Below are positions 16,234-23,843 of a DNA stretch of 34,769 bases, piece by piece (position 1 is the stretch's first letter; each line of letters starts with the position of its first letter). Made by a program: the position numbers and the translations under genes. The notes under the pieces were generated by a model. The model was given only the letters and a program-made list of their open reading frames with translations. It had not been told where the DNA came from and ran no database searches. This DNA comes from DATGKD01 sp035294855 (lineage in GTDB: Bacteria > Actinomycetota > Acidimicrobiia > Acidimicrobiales > UBA8190), in assembly GCA_035294855.1 (NCBI GenBank), contig DATGKD010000111.1:1-34769 (forward strand), written 5' to 3'.

Positions 16234-17222
16234 CAGGACCCCAGCTCCTCGCCGAGCGACCCGGCGACCTGGCGGATCGTGCGCACGCCGTGCAGGCGCG
16301 TGAACAGGTACGGGAGGTACAGCATCGGCACGACCGGGTCGATGCCGGCGCGGAGCCGTTCGAGGTGCTCGGCGCGAGTCCGGCGGAGGGTCACCGCCAG
16401 CCGGGCGCCGTCGAGCACCGGCGTCGGATCGCCCTCCACCAGCCTGCCGAGCTCCTCGACGGCCGCGGGCTCGCCGAGCCGGTCGAAGGTCTCCTCCTCG
16501 CCGCGCCCGAACAGCTCGGGGAGGACGCGGTTGACGATCACCGCCGCCAGTTCCACGGTCGTCTCCGACGACAGTCGACCCGCGAGCTCGATCGTCTCGT
16601 TGACGGGCATCTCCTCCGGCGTGGCCACGATGGCCACACCGGTCGTCTTGGCGTCCGACAGGATGTCGAGCATCCAGTCGGTCTGGGTCCGGATGAGCCC
16701 CACCTTGACGAGGTCGTTGATGGCCTGGGGCGCAGACAGCTGGCCGACGATGTGCCCCGTTGCCGAGGCGTCCACGACGACGAGGTCGTAGTGGCTCTCG
16801 CGCACCTCGTAGCAGAGCTTGCCGACGGTGAGGATCTCCCGAACCCCCGGGGCGGCGGTGGCCACGAAGTCGAGCGCACGCGCCAGCGGGCCGATGCGAC
16901 CCACCACCGGGATGCGCAGGTTCAACCGGAGGTACTCCCGCAGGGACGCCTCGGTGTCCATCGACATCGTCCACAGACCCGGGAGCACCTCTTGCGCGGC
17001 GAAGCCGATGGGCCCCGACTCGAAGTACGACGCCACGTCCCCTTTGACCTCGACCTCGCACAGGAGCGTCTTCTTGCCGTGCTCGGCGGCATGCAGCGCC
17101 AGCGCAGACGCCACGGTGGTCTTCCCGACGCCGCCCTTGCCCGTGACGAACAGGAGCCGGCGGTCGAGGAGCCCGACCCGTCCAGCGGTCGCCGAGGGCG
17201 CGCTCGCGCCCGCCGGGCTCAC
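16233..17222 (-). CDS. ArsA/Get3-like ATPase, first of pair
   Basis: A 329-aa P-loop ATPase with the complete deviant Walker A VTGKGGVGKTT (about 26-36), including the signature Lys that the second subunit lacks. CEVEVKG, VVVDASATGH (switch II region; usually DTAPTGH) and IVATPEEMPVNETIEL follow in family order. There are no Cys residues in an arsenite-site arrangement. The GTG at 17222 lacks a strong RBS, so the exact start is uncertain by a few codons; the first 18 residues are low-complexity Ala/Ser/Gly. It lies 27 nt after the DUF3107 gene and is joined to the second ATPase by a TGATG overlap, so the three form one operon. Confidence 0.92.
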   Translation of the reverse strand: MSPAGASAPSATAGRVGLLDRRLLFVTGKGGVGKTTVASALALHAAEHGKKTLLCEVEVKGDVASYFESGPIGFAAQEVLPGLWTMSMDTEASLREYLRLNLRIPVVGRIGPLARALDFVATAAPGVREILTVGKLCYEVRESHYDLVVVDASATGHIVGQLSAPQAINDLVKVGLIRTQTDWMLDILSDAKTTGVAIVATPEEMPVNETIELAGRLSSETTVELAAVIVNRVLPELFGRGEEETFDRLGEPAAVEELGRLVEGDPTPVLDGARLAVTLRRTRAEHLERLRAGIDPVVPMLYLPYLFTRLHGVRTIRQVAGSLGEELGS

Positions 17223-17249
17223 CGGCCGACGCCGATCAGCGGACGGCCG

Positions 17250-17486
17250 TCACGGGGCCCCGAACCCGACGCGCCGCTCGTGGGTAGGAGCCCCGACCTC
17301 GACGTAGGCGACCTTGGCCACGGGCACCGCCACCCGGCGGCCGCGTCGGTCGGTCAGCCACAACACGCCCTCTTCCCTACCCAGAGAGGACTCGATGTCT
17401 GCGATCACGCTGTCGCGGTCCGCGTCGTCGCCCAGTTCGACCTCGAGCTCCTTGGCGCTCTGCACGATCCCGATGCGCACGTCCAC
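17250..17486 (-). CDS. DUF3107 family protein
   Basis: A 78-aa actinobacterial protein of unknown function. It begins VDVRIGIVQSAKELEVELGD, continues with DIESSL, then LWLTDRRGRRVAVPVAKVAYVEVG, and ends RRVGFG, the typical DUF3107 signature. GTG 17486 gives the family length; GGAGGA lies upstream at a longish spacing (about 10 nt). It heads the operon with the two ArsA-like ATPases. The conserved basic segment DRRGRR and small size would fit a partner or regulator, but no function is established. It diverges from the dNTPase gene. Confidence 0.88.
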   Translation of the reverse strand: MDVRIGIVQSAKELEVELGDDADRDSVIADIESSLGREEGVLWLTDRRGRRVAVPVAKVAYVEVGAPTHERRVGFGAP

Positions 17487-17643
17487 CTGCGTCAGCTCCT
17501 CCGATCCCGAACCCGGCCGGCCCGGGTGCCCGGTGACGATACAGCCGTGGGTCACACTAAGGGCCGTGGAGCGGACCCCGACAGCCGACCTGACGGCGGA
17601 CCCGACAGCACCGTCCGAACGCAGCCGGCGCTGGGCCTCGACC

Positions 17644-18747
17644 ATGGGCGGTCACGCCGCCGGCGGGATCCGCACCGCCCATGCGGACTCCCGAGCGGTC
17701 GTGGGTGTGGGCGAACCCGGGCCGGCGCTCGCGCGCGACGCGCGTGAGGAGGCGGAGGAGTCGCTCCTCGCGCCCGGGGCCACACGCGCCCGGGGCGCCG
17801 GGCAGCGGGCGCTGGCCGAGGAACCCGACGCGCACCGCACCTGTTTCGAGCGTGACCGCGACCGCATCCTGCACAGCGCGGCGTTCCGGCGCCTGGCGGG
17901 CAAGACCCAGGTCTTCATCTTCCCCGCCGACCACCAGCGCACCCGGCTCACGCACGCCCTCGAGGTCGCGCAGGTGGCGACCGGCATCGCGCGCAGCTGC
18001 CGGCTGAACGTCACGCTCACCGAGGCGATCGCGCTGGGCCACGACTGCGGCCACGGGCCCGGAGGCCACACGAGCGAGGACGCGCTCAGCATCTTCTTAG
18101 ATGGCGGGTTCGACCACGCGGTGTGGGGAGCCGACGTGTCGTTATCGGCGCTCAACCTCTGCGTGGAGACACTGGACGGCATCCGCAACCATTCGTGGTC
18201 GCGCCCGGCGCCGCAGACTCCCGAGGGCGAGGTGGTGAGCTGGGCCGACCGCATCGCCTACGTGTGCCACGACTGGGAGGACGCGGTTTCGGCGGGCATC
18301 GTCACGCCGAGCATGCTTCCCCCGATCGTGCGCGCCCTGTGCGGTGAGGAGCGGTCCACCCAGCTCGGCACGTTCATCCGGGGCGTGTCGGACACGATTC
18401 TGGCAACGGGTCGAGTGGGTCTCGACGACCAGCTGGCCGAGGCGCTCGCCGCGTTCCGCCGAGGCAACTACGAGCACGTGTACCTGCGGCCGGCGTCGAT
18501 CGCGCAAGGCGGCGCCGTGGTCGCCGTGCTGCGCGCGCTCGTTTCGCACTTCGCCGACCACCCCAACCGCATCCCCGACGTGCGCGCCATCGGTGGGCTC
18601 GCCAGTGGGACCGACGACGCCATCGCCGCTTCGGTGGCCTACGTGGCCGGGATGACCGACCGCTTCGCGATGGGACTGGCGGTGACCGAGCTCGGGTGGG
18701 ACCCCGAGCGCCTGCCGCGCGGGGTCGAACAGCTCAACGGACGGTGA
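17644..18747 (+). CDS. HD-domain dNTP triphosphohydrolase (dGTPase-like)
   Basis: A 367-aa HD-superfamily phosphohydrolase, probably cleaving dNTPs to nucleosides and triphosphate. Conserved elements run in order: RDRDRILHSAAFRRLAGKTQVF, RTRLTHALEVAQ with the first metal His, GHDCGHGPGGH with the His-Asp pair, and VSWADRIAYVCHDWED with the last metal Asp. The start is uncertain: ATG 17644, GTG 17566 and GTGs at 17701 and 17707 are all in frame, and conservation begins only about residue 25. None has a good Shine-Dalgarno site. GTG 17566 stands 7 nt after CACACT, an imperfect -10 box, so it could be a leaderless start. The 3' end overlaps the convergent mrp gene by 14 nt. Confidence 0.9.
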   Translation: MGGHAAGGIRTAHADSRAVVGVGEPGPALARDAREEAEESLLAPGATRARGAGQRALAEEPDAHRTCFERDRDRILHSAAFRRLAGKTQVFIFPADHQRTRLTHALEVAQVATGIARSCRLNVTLTEAIALGHDCGHGPGGHTSEDALSIFLDGGFDHAVWGADVSLSALNLCVETLDGIRNHSWSRPAPQTPEGEVVSWADRIAYVCHDWEDAVSAGIVTPSMLPPIVRALCGEERSTQLGTFIRGVSDTILATGRVGLDDQLAEALAAFRRGNYEHVYLRPASIAQGGAVVAVLRALVSHFADHPNRIPDVRAIGGLASGTDDAIAASVAYVAGMTDRFAMGLAVTELGWDPERLPRGVEQLNGR

Positions 18748-19939
18748 GCTCGCGGCGGTAGATGCGCGCCGGTCCCATGTCGTCCACCTGGGTGGCGAGG
18801 GCATCGAACGCCACCGCCGCTTCACCGTCGGGGTCGGCGACGCGCACCGGAACACCGGCGTCTCCGCCTTGTCGGAGCGCGGGGACAAGGGGGATCTGGC
18901 CGAGGAGCGGCACCTCGAGCGCGGCGGCCAGCTCCTCACCGCCCCCCGACCCGAACAGCTCGTAGCGCGTGCGGTCGTCTCCGGTGAACCACGACATGTT
19001 CTCGATGACGCCGCGCACCGCCAGCTTGAGGCGCTTGGCCGCGTACGCCGATCGCTGCGCGACGCGCTGGGCGGCGGCCTGGGGGGTGGTGACGACGACG
19101 ATCTCCGTACGGGGCAGGTACTGGCCGAGCGACAGCGCCACGTCACCGGTCCCCGGCGGCATGTCGACGAGGAGGAAGTCGGGCTCGCCCCAGTACGCGT
19201 CGACGAGGAACTGCTGGAGGGCCTTGTGCAGCATGGGCCCCCGCCAGATGACCGGCTGCTCGTCGGACACGAAGAACCCCATCGACAGACAACGCACGCC
19301 ATGCGCGACCGGTGGCACGAGCAGGTCATCCACGGCGACCGGGGCGCGGGTCACCCCGAGCATCTTCGGGGCCGAGAAGCCGTACACGTCCGCGTCGAGG
19401 AGCCCCACGTCGCGACCGCGCGCCGCCAGCGCCACGGCCAGGTTGACCGCCACCGAGGACTTGCCCACGCCGCCCTTCCCCGACGAGATGCCCACGACCC
19501 GTGTCCGGCTTCCCGGGGCGAGGAAGCGGTTGGGCCGACCCTGCTCGTGGCCGAGCGGGCCGGGAGGGCCGGCGCGCCCGGGGTCCGGGTGACCGTGGGC
19601 GTGCGGCGTGCTGCTCGAGGGGCCGCTCAGCGGAGGCGGCTCACCTCCCGGGCCCGTCGCCAGGCGGCGGTGGAACTCGGCCCGCTCGTCGTCGGACATG
19701 GTCGCCAGCTCGACGCGGACGTCCGCCCTGCCCGCCACCGGCTCGACTGCCGCGCGGACGCGGCCGATCAGCTCTTCGGTCCCGGGCCACCGGTCGACCG
19801 GCACGGCCACCACGACGGCCACCTCGCGACGGCCGCTTGTGACCGAGCGCACCATGCCGAGCTCGCCGAGGCCGCGTCGCAACTCGGGGTCCTCCACGGC
19901 CGCCACCGCGGCGCGTACTTCCGATTCGCCCGCGGCCAC
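18734..19939 (-). CDS. mrp: Mrp/ApbC-type Fe-S cluster carrier ATPase
   Basis: A 401-aa protein with an N-terminal MIP18 (DUF59) domain (about 1-85, with DPELRRGLGELGMV), a Pro/Gly/His-rich linker (about 95-140) and a C-terminal P-loop ATPase. Walker A is SSGKGGVGKSSVAVNLA; LLDADVYGFSAPKMLG and LLVDMPPGTGD follow. The segment after IENMSWF, where many Mrp proteins have a cluster-binding CxxC, has no cysteine, as in mycobacterial Mrp, so cluster binding would have to occur otherwise. GTG 19939 has GGAGGA 7 nt upstream. It diverges over 71 bp from the SufR-like regulator, which supports a role in Fe-S biogenesis and possible shared control. Confidence 0.94.
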   Translation of the reverse strand: MAAGESEVRAAVAAVEDPELRRGLGELGMVRSVTSGRREVAVVVAVPVDRWPGTEELIGRVRAAVEPVAGRADVRVELATMSDDERAEFHRRLATGPGGEPPPLSGPSSSTPHAHGHPDPGRAGPPGPLGHEQGRPNRFLAPGSRTRVVGISSGKGGVGKSSVAVNLAVALAARGRDVGLLDADVYGFSAPKMLGVTRAPVAVDDLLVPPVAHGVRCLSMGFFVSDEQPVIWRGPMLHKALQQFLVDAYWGEPDFLLVDMPPGTGDVALSLGQYLPRTEIVVVTTPQAAAQRVAQRSAYAAKRLKLAVRGVIENMSWFTGDDRTRYELFGSGGGEELAAALEVPLLGQIPLVPALRQGGDAGVPVRVADPDGEAAVAFDALATQVDDMGPARIYRRELTVR

Positions 19940-19998
19940 CGAGGCTTCCTCCGACGGATGAGAGCGGCGCGACCAGGGTTTTCGCCGCGCCCGCCAGG

Positions 19999-20010
19999 TA
20001 CACTACCGGT
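19999..20010 (+). promoter_or_regulatory. Leaderless promoter -10 of the SufR-like gene
   Basis: TACACT (19999-20004) fits the actinobacterial TAnnnT -10 box and is followed by only 6 nt before the GTG at 20011. Transcription would begin at or next to the start codon, and there is no Shine-Dalgarno site at normal spacing. The ACCGGT at 20005-20010 is a palindrome over the predicted start point. Confidence 0.55.
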
Positions 20011-20757
20011 GTGGGACCGGTCGCCGACCCTGTGGAAACCCCACCCGGAGACCGTCGCTTCTCTGCCGCCGTCGCCGCCGTCACCGCCGCGTTCGGGGAT
20101 CCCACCCGGCGGGAGATCTACCTCCACGTGCGGTCCCACCCGCAGACGACCGCGTCGGAGGTCGCCACCGCCTTTTCGTTGCACCCCAACGTCGCCCGCC
20201 ACCACCTCGACCGGCTGGCCGCGGGCGGCTACGTCGAGGTCAGCCTGGAGCGCTCCCCCGCCGCCGGCGCGGGGAGGCCGTCCAAGCGCTATCGCACCGC
20301 GGCCCCGCCCGACGGCGACCCCACGCTCGACCTCGTGACCCACCGCGACGACCTCGTGGTGTCGCTGCTGGCACAGGCCCTCGAGCTGCTCGGGCCGGCC
20401 CAGGCGGAGCGGATGGCCGAGCGGGTGGGCGAGGACTACGGCCGGCAGCTCGCCGAGCGGATGGAGCCCGGCGAGGGTCAGCGCTCGGTGCGTGCCGCCA
20501 TGCACGCCGTCGCCGACGCCCTCACCGCCCATGGGTTCGCCGCCCACGCCGAGGACCGCGGCGCGTCGACAGCGGTGGTGGCCGAAGCATGTCCCTTCGG
20601 CGACGCCGCCACCCAGCACCCCGTCATCTGCGCGGTGGACCGCGGCATGGTCCGGGGCCTCTTGGCCGGGCTGTGCGGCACCGCCGCCGACGAGCCCATC
20701 CCCGTCGTGCTGTCGTCTCGCGCCCGCGGCGACGACAGCTGCGCGGCGCTGGTCTGA
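20011..20757 (+). CDS. SufR-like Fe-S winged-helix transcriptional regulator
   Basis: A 248-aa regulator with an N-terminal ArsR/MarR-like winged helix (about 18-95: FGDPTRREIYLHV, then ASEVATAFSLHPNVARHHLD as recognition region, then AGAGRPSKRY in the wing). The C-terminal half has four cysteines, 194, 207, 222 and 244, in CPFG, VICAVDRG, LCG and DSCAAL. The spacing resembles the SufR cluster-binding arrangement, in which a Fe-S cluster controls repression of suf genes. The next gene is a cysteine desulfurase, and mrp diverges upstream, which fits a repressor of Fe-S assembly very well. No sufBCD genes are in the window. The start appears leaderless. Confidence 0.87.
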   Translation: MGPVADPVETPPGDRRFSAAVAAVTAAFGDPTRREIYLHVRSHPQTTASEVATAFSLHPNVARHHLDRLAAGGYVEVSLERSPAAGAGRPSKRYRTAAPPDGDPTLDLVTHRDDLVVSLLAQALELLGPAQAERMAERVGEDYGRQLAERMEPGEGQRSVRAAMHAVADALTAHGFAAHAEDRGASTAVVAEACPFGDAATQHPVICAVDRGMVRGLLAGLCGTAADEPIPVVLSSRARGDDSCAALV

Positions 20758-20762
20758 GAGCC

Positions 20763-21902
20763 CTGGCGCGCCACTACCTCGACCACGCGTCGACCTCGCC
20801 GCCGCGTCCCGAGGCGGTCCACGCCATGGTGCGTTGGCTCCGGTCGTACGAGCTCGGCGATCCCGGACGGGTACACAGCGAAGGGCGCGCGGCGCGCGCC
20901 GTCGTCGAAGTCGCTCGTGAGCAGGTGGCGACGTTCCTCGGGACCCGGCCCCGCCAGGTGGTGTTCACCTCCGGAGGGACCGAGGCGGTGAATGCGGCCA
21001 CCTTCGGGGCGCGGCGCGCGCGCCAGGGCCCGGTGGTGCTCGCCGCCGTGGAGCACTCGAGCGTGCGCGACGCCTCCGCGCGCGCGGGCGATGTCGTCGT
21101 GGCGGCGGTGGACGGTCAGGGCCGCGTGCTCCCAGGGTCGGTGGACGAGGCCTTGACGACCTGTGCAGCCCGGGGCGCGCCCGCCGCCCTGGTGCACTGT
21201 CAGTCGGCCAACCACGAGGTTGCCACGGTGCAGCCTGTCGGTGAGGTCGCTGACGTGGCCCGGCGTCACGGCGCCCTGGTCCACGTCGACGCGTGCGCCT
21301 CGGTCGGGCACCTCCCCGCTGACCTCGATGAGCTCGGGGCGGATTTCGTGTCGGTCAGCGCGCACAAGTTCGGGGGCCCGGTCGGGGTCGGCGCGCTCGT
21401 CGTGCGGCGCGGCGTGCGGGTGGATCCCCTCATCGTGGGGGGCGATCAAGAGCGCGCCCGGCGCGCCGGCGTCGAGAACGTCCCGGCCATCGCGGGCTTC
21501 GGTGCCGCCGCCGAGGCGCTCACCGGAGACCGTCTCGCCGCCGAAGCCCACGACGCGCGTCGTCGCACCGACGCGCTGGCGGCGGCCGCCGGCGCCGTAC
21601 CCGACGTCGCGCTGCTCGGTGACCCCGTCGAGCGGCTGCCGCACATCGTCTGCCTGGCGGTGGGTGGGGTCGAAGCCGAGGTCGTGCTGCTCGCGCTCGA
21701 CCAGGCGGGCATCGCGGCGCACTCCGGTTCGGCGTGCTCGTCGGAGTCGCTGGCGCCGTCACCTGTGCTCGAAGCCATGGGCGTGGACGCCGAGCGTTCG
21801 CTGCGGCTGTCGGTCGGATGGTCGACCACCGACGACGACGTCGCCGCCTTTGCCGGTTCGTTCGGCCGCGTCGTGAGCGAACTGCGAGCGCTGCGGGCCT
21901 GA
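20763..21902 (+). CDS. Cysteine desulfurase, IscS/NifS type, with apparent CTG start
   Basis: PLP enzyme (379 aa from 20763) that takes sulfur from cysteine for Fe-S clusters or tRNA thiolation. The N-terminal HYLDHASTSPP is the family start; TSGGTEAVN and EHSS (PLP contacts), VHVDACASVGH, the PLP-binding Lys202 in SAHKFGGP and the persulfide Cys325 in GSACSSES follow. The odd point is the start: the frame has no ATG, GTG or TTG in a suitable place. CTG at 20763 (after GAGAG) or CTG at 20754 (overlapping the regulator's TGA) are the only nearby options, while the first internal ATG, at 20826, would delete the conserved N-terminus. Translation may be coupled to the regulator. A base error (GTG or ATG to CTG) is also possible. 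Confidence 0.9.
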   Translation: MARHYLDHASTSPPRPEAVHAMVRWLRSYELGDPGRVHSEGRAARAVVEVAREQVATFLGTRPRQVVFTSGGTEAVNAATFGARRARQGPVVLAAVEHSSVRDASARAGDVVVAAVDGQGRVLPGSVDEALTTCAARGAPAALVHCQSANHEVATVQPVGEVADVARRHGALVHVDACASVGHLPADLDELGADFVSVSAHKFGGPVGVGALVVRRGVRVDPLIVGGDQERARRAGVENVPAIAGFGAAAEALTGDRLAAEAHDARRRTDALAAAAGAVPDVALLGDPVERLPHIVCLAVGGVEAEVVLLALDQAGIAAHSGSACSSESLAPSPVLEAMGVDAERSLRLSVGWSTTDDDVAAFAGSFGRVVSELRALRA

Positions 21903-21913
21903 GCGAGTGCACC

Positions 21914-21927
21914 CCCGGTCGACCGGG
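21914..21927. terminator. Perfect 14-bp palindrome between convergent genes
   Basis: CCCGGTCGACCGGG is self-complementary and lies in the 44-bp gap between the cysteine desulfurase and ccmI, which converge. As RNA it would form a 5-bp stem with a TCGA loop. A bidirectional terminator is likely; a protein site is possible. Confidence 0.5.
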
Positions 21928-21946
21928 CTGAGAACGCCCGCGTCGG

Positions 21947-22789
21947 TCAGCCGGGCAGCGCCGGAGGCCGACTGCGGGTGGCGGCGAACGCGCGACGGAT
22001 GAACGGAGCCGCCGCCTGCACCTCTGCGGTGGGCGGGTGGTCGGCGAGGAACCGTGTGTACTGCTCTTGGGCGCCGACGGCGTCGTTCTCGGCGAGCAGC
22101 ATCGAACCGAGGTAGAGGTGCGCGGCGTACGAACCCGGCGCCACCCGCACGGCTTCCTGTTCGAGCTGCTGGGCATGCTCGAGCACCGCCCCATTGCGGG
22201 CTTGCACCCCCGCCTCGTACTCGAGCCAGCCGGACTGCGCGAGAGCGTCGGGCTGTGTCGGGTCGATGGCGAGGACCTGCTGGAACTGGCGCAACGCGCC
22301 GGCCGCGTCACCCTGGGATTCCAGCGTGTCGCCCTGGACGTCCATGCGCCGCACCTGTTCGGCGCGGCTGACGGCTACCGATCCGCTGGAGGTGTCGCCG
22401 GGCAGCCGCGTGCTGGTCGCGGTGACCACGACCACGAGGCCGACAGCGGCGACGAGCGCGACCGCTGCTCCGAGGAGGAGGGCCCGGCGACGCCGGCGCC
22501 GGCGCGACCTCGGCGCGCCGTGGTCGCCCCCCGGTGCGGGCGCGCCGGGGCGAACGGGCTCCTCTGCCGCACTCGGCGTCGGACCGCCCGCGCCGGACGA
22601 CGCCGCCGCGGCGCCCGGGTCGGCGTTCTCGAGGTCGCGCAACACTTCAGCCGCGCGGGCGACGTAACGGTCACGCAGCAGGGCGTGATCGACGTCCGAG
22701 ATGTCCCCGGCGGCGCGCTCGCGGTCGAGGTCCTCGATCGAGCGCAGCAGGAAGGCGCGTTCGTCGTCGAGGTCGGAGCGGTTCACCAT
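21947..22789 (-). CDS. ccmI: CcmI-like TPR protein of cytochrome c maturation
   Basis: A 280-aa protein with a cytoplasmic N-terminus typical of CcmI/CycH (FLLRSIEDLDRERAAGDISD, then DRYVARAAEVLRDLE). A Pro/Ala-rich linker and a run of seven arginines come before one membrane segment (about 101-123, ALLLGAAVALVAAVGLVVVV). The extracytoplasmic part is TPR-like (about 140-260: DTLESQGDAAGALRQFQQVL). In System I, CcmI chaperones apocytochrome c to the CcmF/H haem lyase. It is last in the operon; the ATG at 22789 overlaps the ccmH stop by 7 nt. Sequence alone would only say TPR membrane protein; the operon position makes the call. Confidence 0.85.
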   Translation of the reverse strand: MVNRSDLDDERAFLLRSIEDLDRERAAGDISDVDHALLRDRYVARAAEVLRDLENADPGAAAASSGAGGPTPSAAEEPVRPGAPAPGGDHGAPRSRRRRRRRALLLGAAVALVAAVGLVVVVTATSTRLPGDTSSGSVAVSRAEQVRRMDVQGDTLESQGDAAGALRQFQQVLAIDPTQPDALAQSGWLEYEAGVQARNGAVLEHAQQLEQEAVRVAPGSYAAHLYLGSMLLAENDAVGAQEQYTRFLADHPPTAEVQAAAPFIRRAFAATRSRPPALPG

Positions 22790-23280
22790 CGGCCGTCAGC
22801 CGCATCGGGTGGCCTGGTCGCGAGTGCCTGCGCGACGAGCGCGCGGTCGTCGTCGGTGACCGCGGGACGCCGAGAAGGTCGGCGGACCAGCACCACCACG
22901 ATCCCCGCGGCACCAGCGAGGAGCGCAGCCGGGGGCAGCACCCACACCCACGCGGTCGCGCCCCGCACCGGCGGGCGCAACAGGATGCCCGCGCCGTAGC
23001 GACTCGTCAGGAACCCGTCGATCTGCCCGTCGCTCTCGCCGGCGCGCACCCGGGCCGACACGGCCTGCCGGATGGCGACCGCAGTGGCCGCGCTCGAGTC
23101 GAGCACCGAGACCCCGTCACAACTGGGGCAGCGGAGGCCGGCTTCGATGGCGGCGGCCCGCTGGGCGCCGGACGGCGCCGTGCCGTGCCGCCACCCGCCG
23201 ATGGCCAGGGCCGCGCCCACCACCAGCACGACACCCAGCCACGCCAGGCGATACAGGGTCACCGAGCGGGGGGTGCTCAC
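22783..23280 (-). CDS. ccmH: CcmH thiol-disulfide protein of cytochrome c maturation
   Basis: A 165-aa protein with an N-terminal membrane segment (about 9-28), an exported domain with the redox motif LRCPSCDG, and a second membrane segment (about 108-130). The LRCxxC motif reduces the CxxCH cysteines of apocytochrome c before haem ligation. YGAGILLRPP after the helical part matches the CcmH family ending before the second helix. The GTG start at 23280 overlaps the ccmG stop in a GTGA, and its 3' end overlaps ccmI. Confidence 0.93.
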   Translation of the reverse strand: MSTPRSVTLYRLAWLGVVLVVGAALAIGGWRHGTAPSGAQRAAAIEAGLRCPSCDGVSVLDSSAATAVAIRQAVSARVRAGESDGQIDGFLTSRYGAGILLRPPVRGATAWVWVLPPAALLAGAAGIVVVLVRRPSRRPAVTDDDRALVAQALATRPPDAADGRW

Positions 23281-23843
23281 GCCGAGACGCCGCGCTCACG
23301 GCCGATCCAGTAGTCGAGACCGGCGGACGTGACCGGCCCGTCCAGGTGGGCGACGACCGTCCCGGACGGGTTGACGAGGAACGTCTCCGGGGGCCCGCGC
23401 ACCCCGTAGTCGAGTGCGATCTGCCCGCCCGAGTCGACGACCGCCGGCCAGGTGGCGCCCGACGACCGGAGGAAACCGCGGGCCGCGGATGCGGCGTCGT
23501 CGAAGACCACCCCCACGAGCGCGGCATCGGTGGAGCGGCGGTGCTGGTAGGCGAACGCGATCAGCTCCGGCTGCTCCTGCTGGCACGGTGGGCACCAACT
23601 GGCGAAGAAGTTGACCACCACCCACCGGCCTCGCAGCGCGGCGAGGTCGAACGAGCCGCCCGTCACCGTCGTGGCCGAGATATGCGGAGCGGCCTGCCCC
23701 ACGAGGGGCGTCTGCACCTCGGTGAAGTCCGCGGGTGGCCGCGTGGCGAGGAGCGCCACGAGCGCGGCCGCCACCAGGAGTCCCCCGCCGGCAACCCAGC
23801 GTGCGGTGTGGAGTCGACGCGTCGGCGCGACGTGCTCGGTCAC
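23277..23843 (-). CDS. ccmG: CcmG/DsbE-type thioredoxin-like protein
   Basis: A 188-aa membrane-anchored thioredoxin-fold protein. One membrane segment (about 16-34) is followed by a TlpA/ResA/DsbE domain with the active site FFASWCPPCQQEQPEL and the cis-Pro region RGPPETFLV, where GxPxTF-type residues are expected. It keeps CcmH or apocytochrome cysteines reduced, using electrons delivered by CcdA. GTG 23843 overlaps the ccmF stop by 4 nt and the 3' end overlaps ccmH by 4 nt. Confidence 0.94.
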   Translation of the reverse strand: MTEHVAPTRRLHTARWVAGGGLLVAAALVALLATRPPADFTEVQTPLVGQAAPHISATTVTGGSFDLAALRGRWVVVNFFASWCPPCQQEQPELIAFAYQHRRSTDAALVGVVFDDAASAARGFLRSSGATWPAVVDSGGQIALDYGVRGPPETFLVNPSGTVVAHLDGPVTSAGLDYWIGRERGVSA

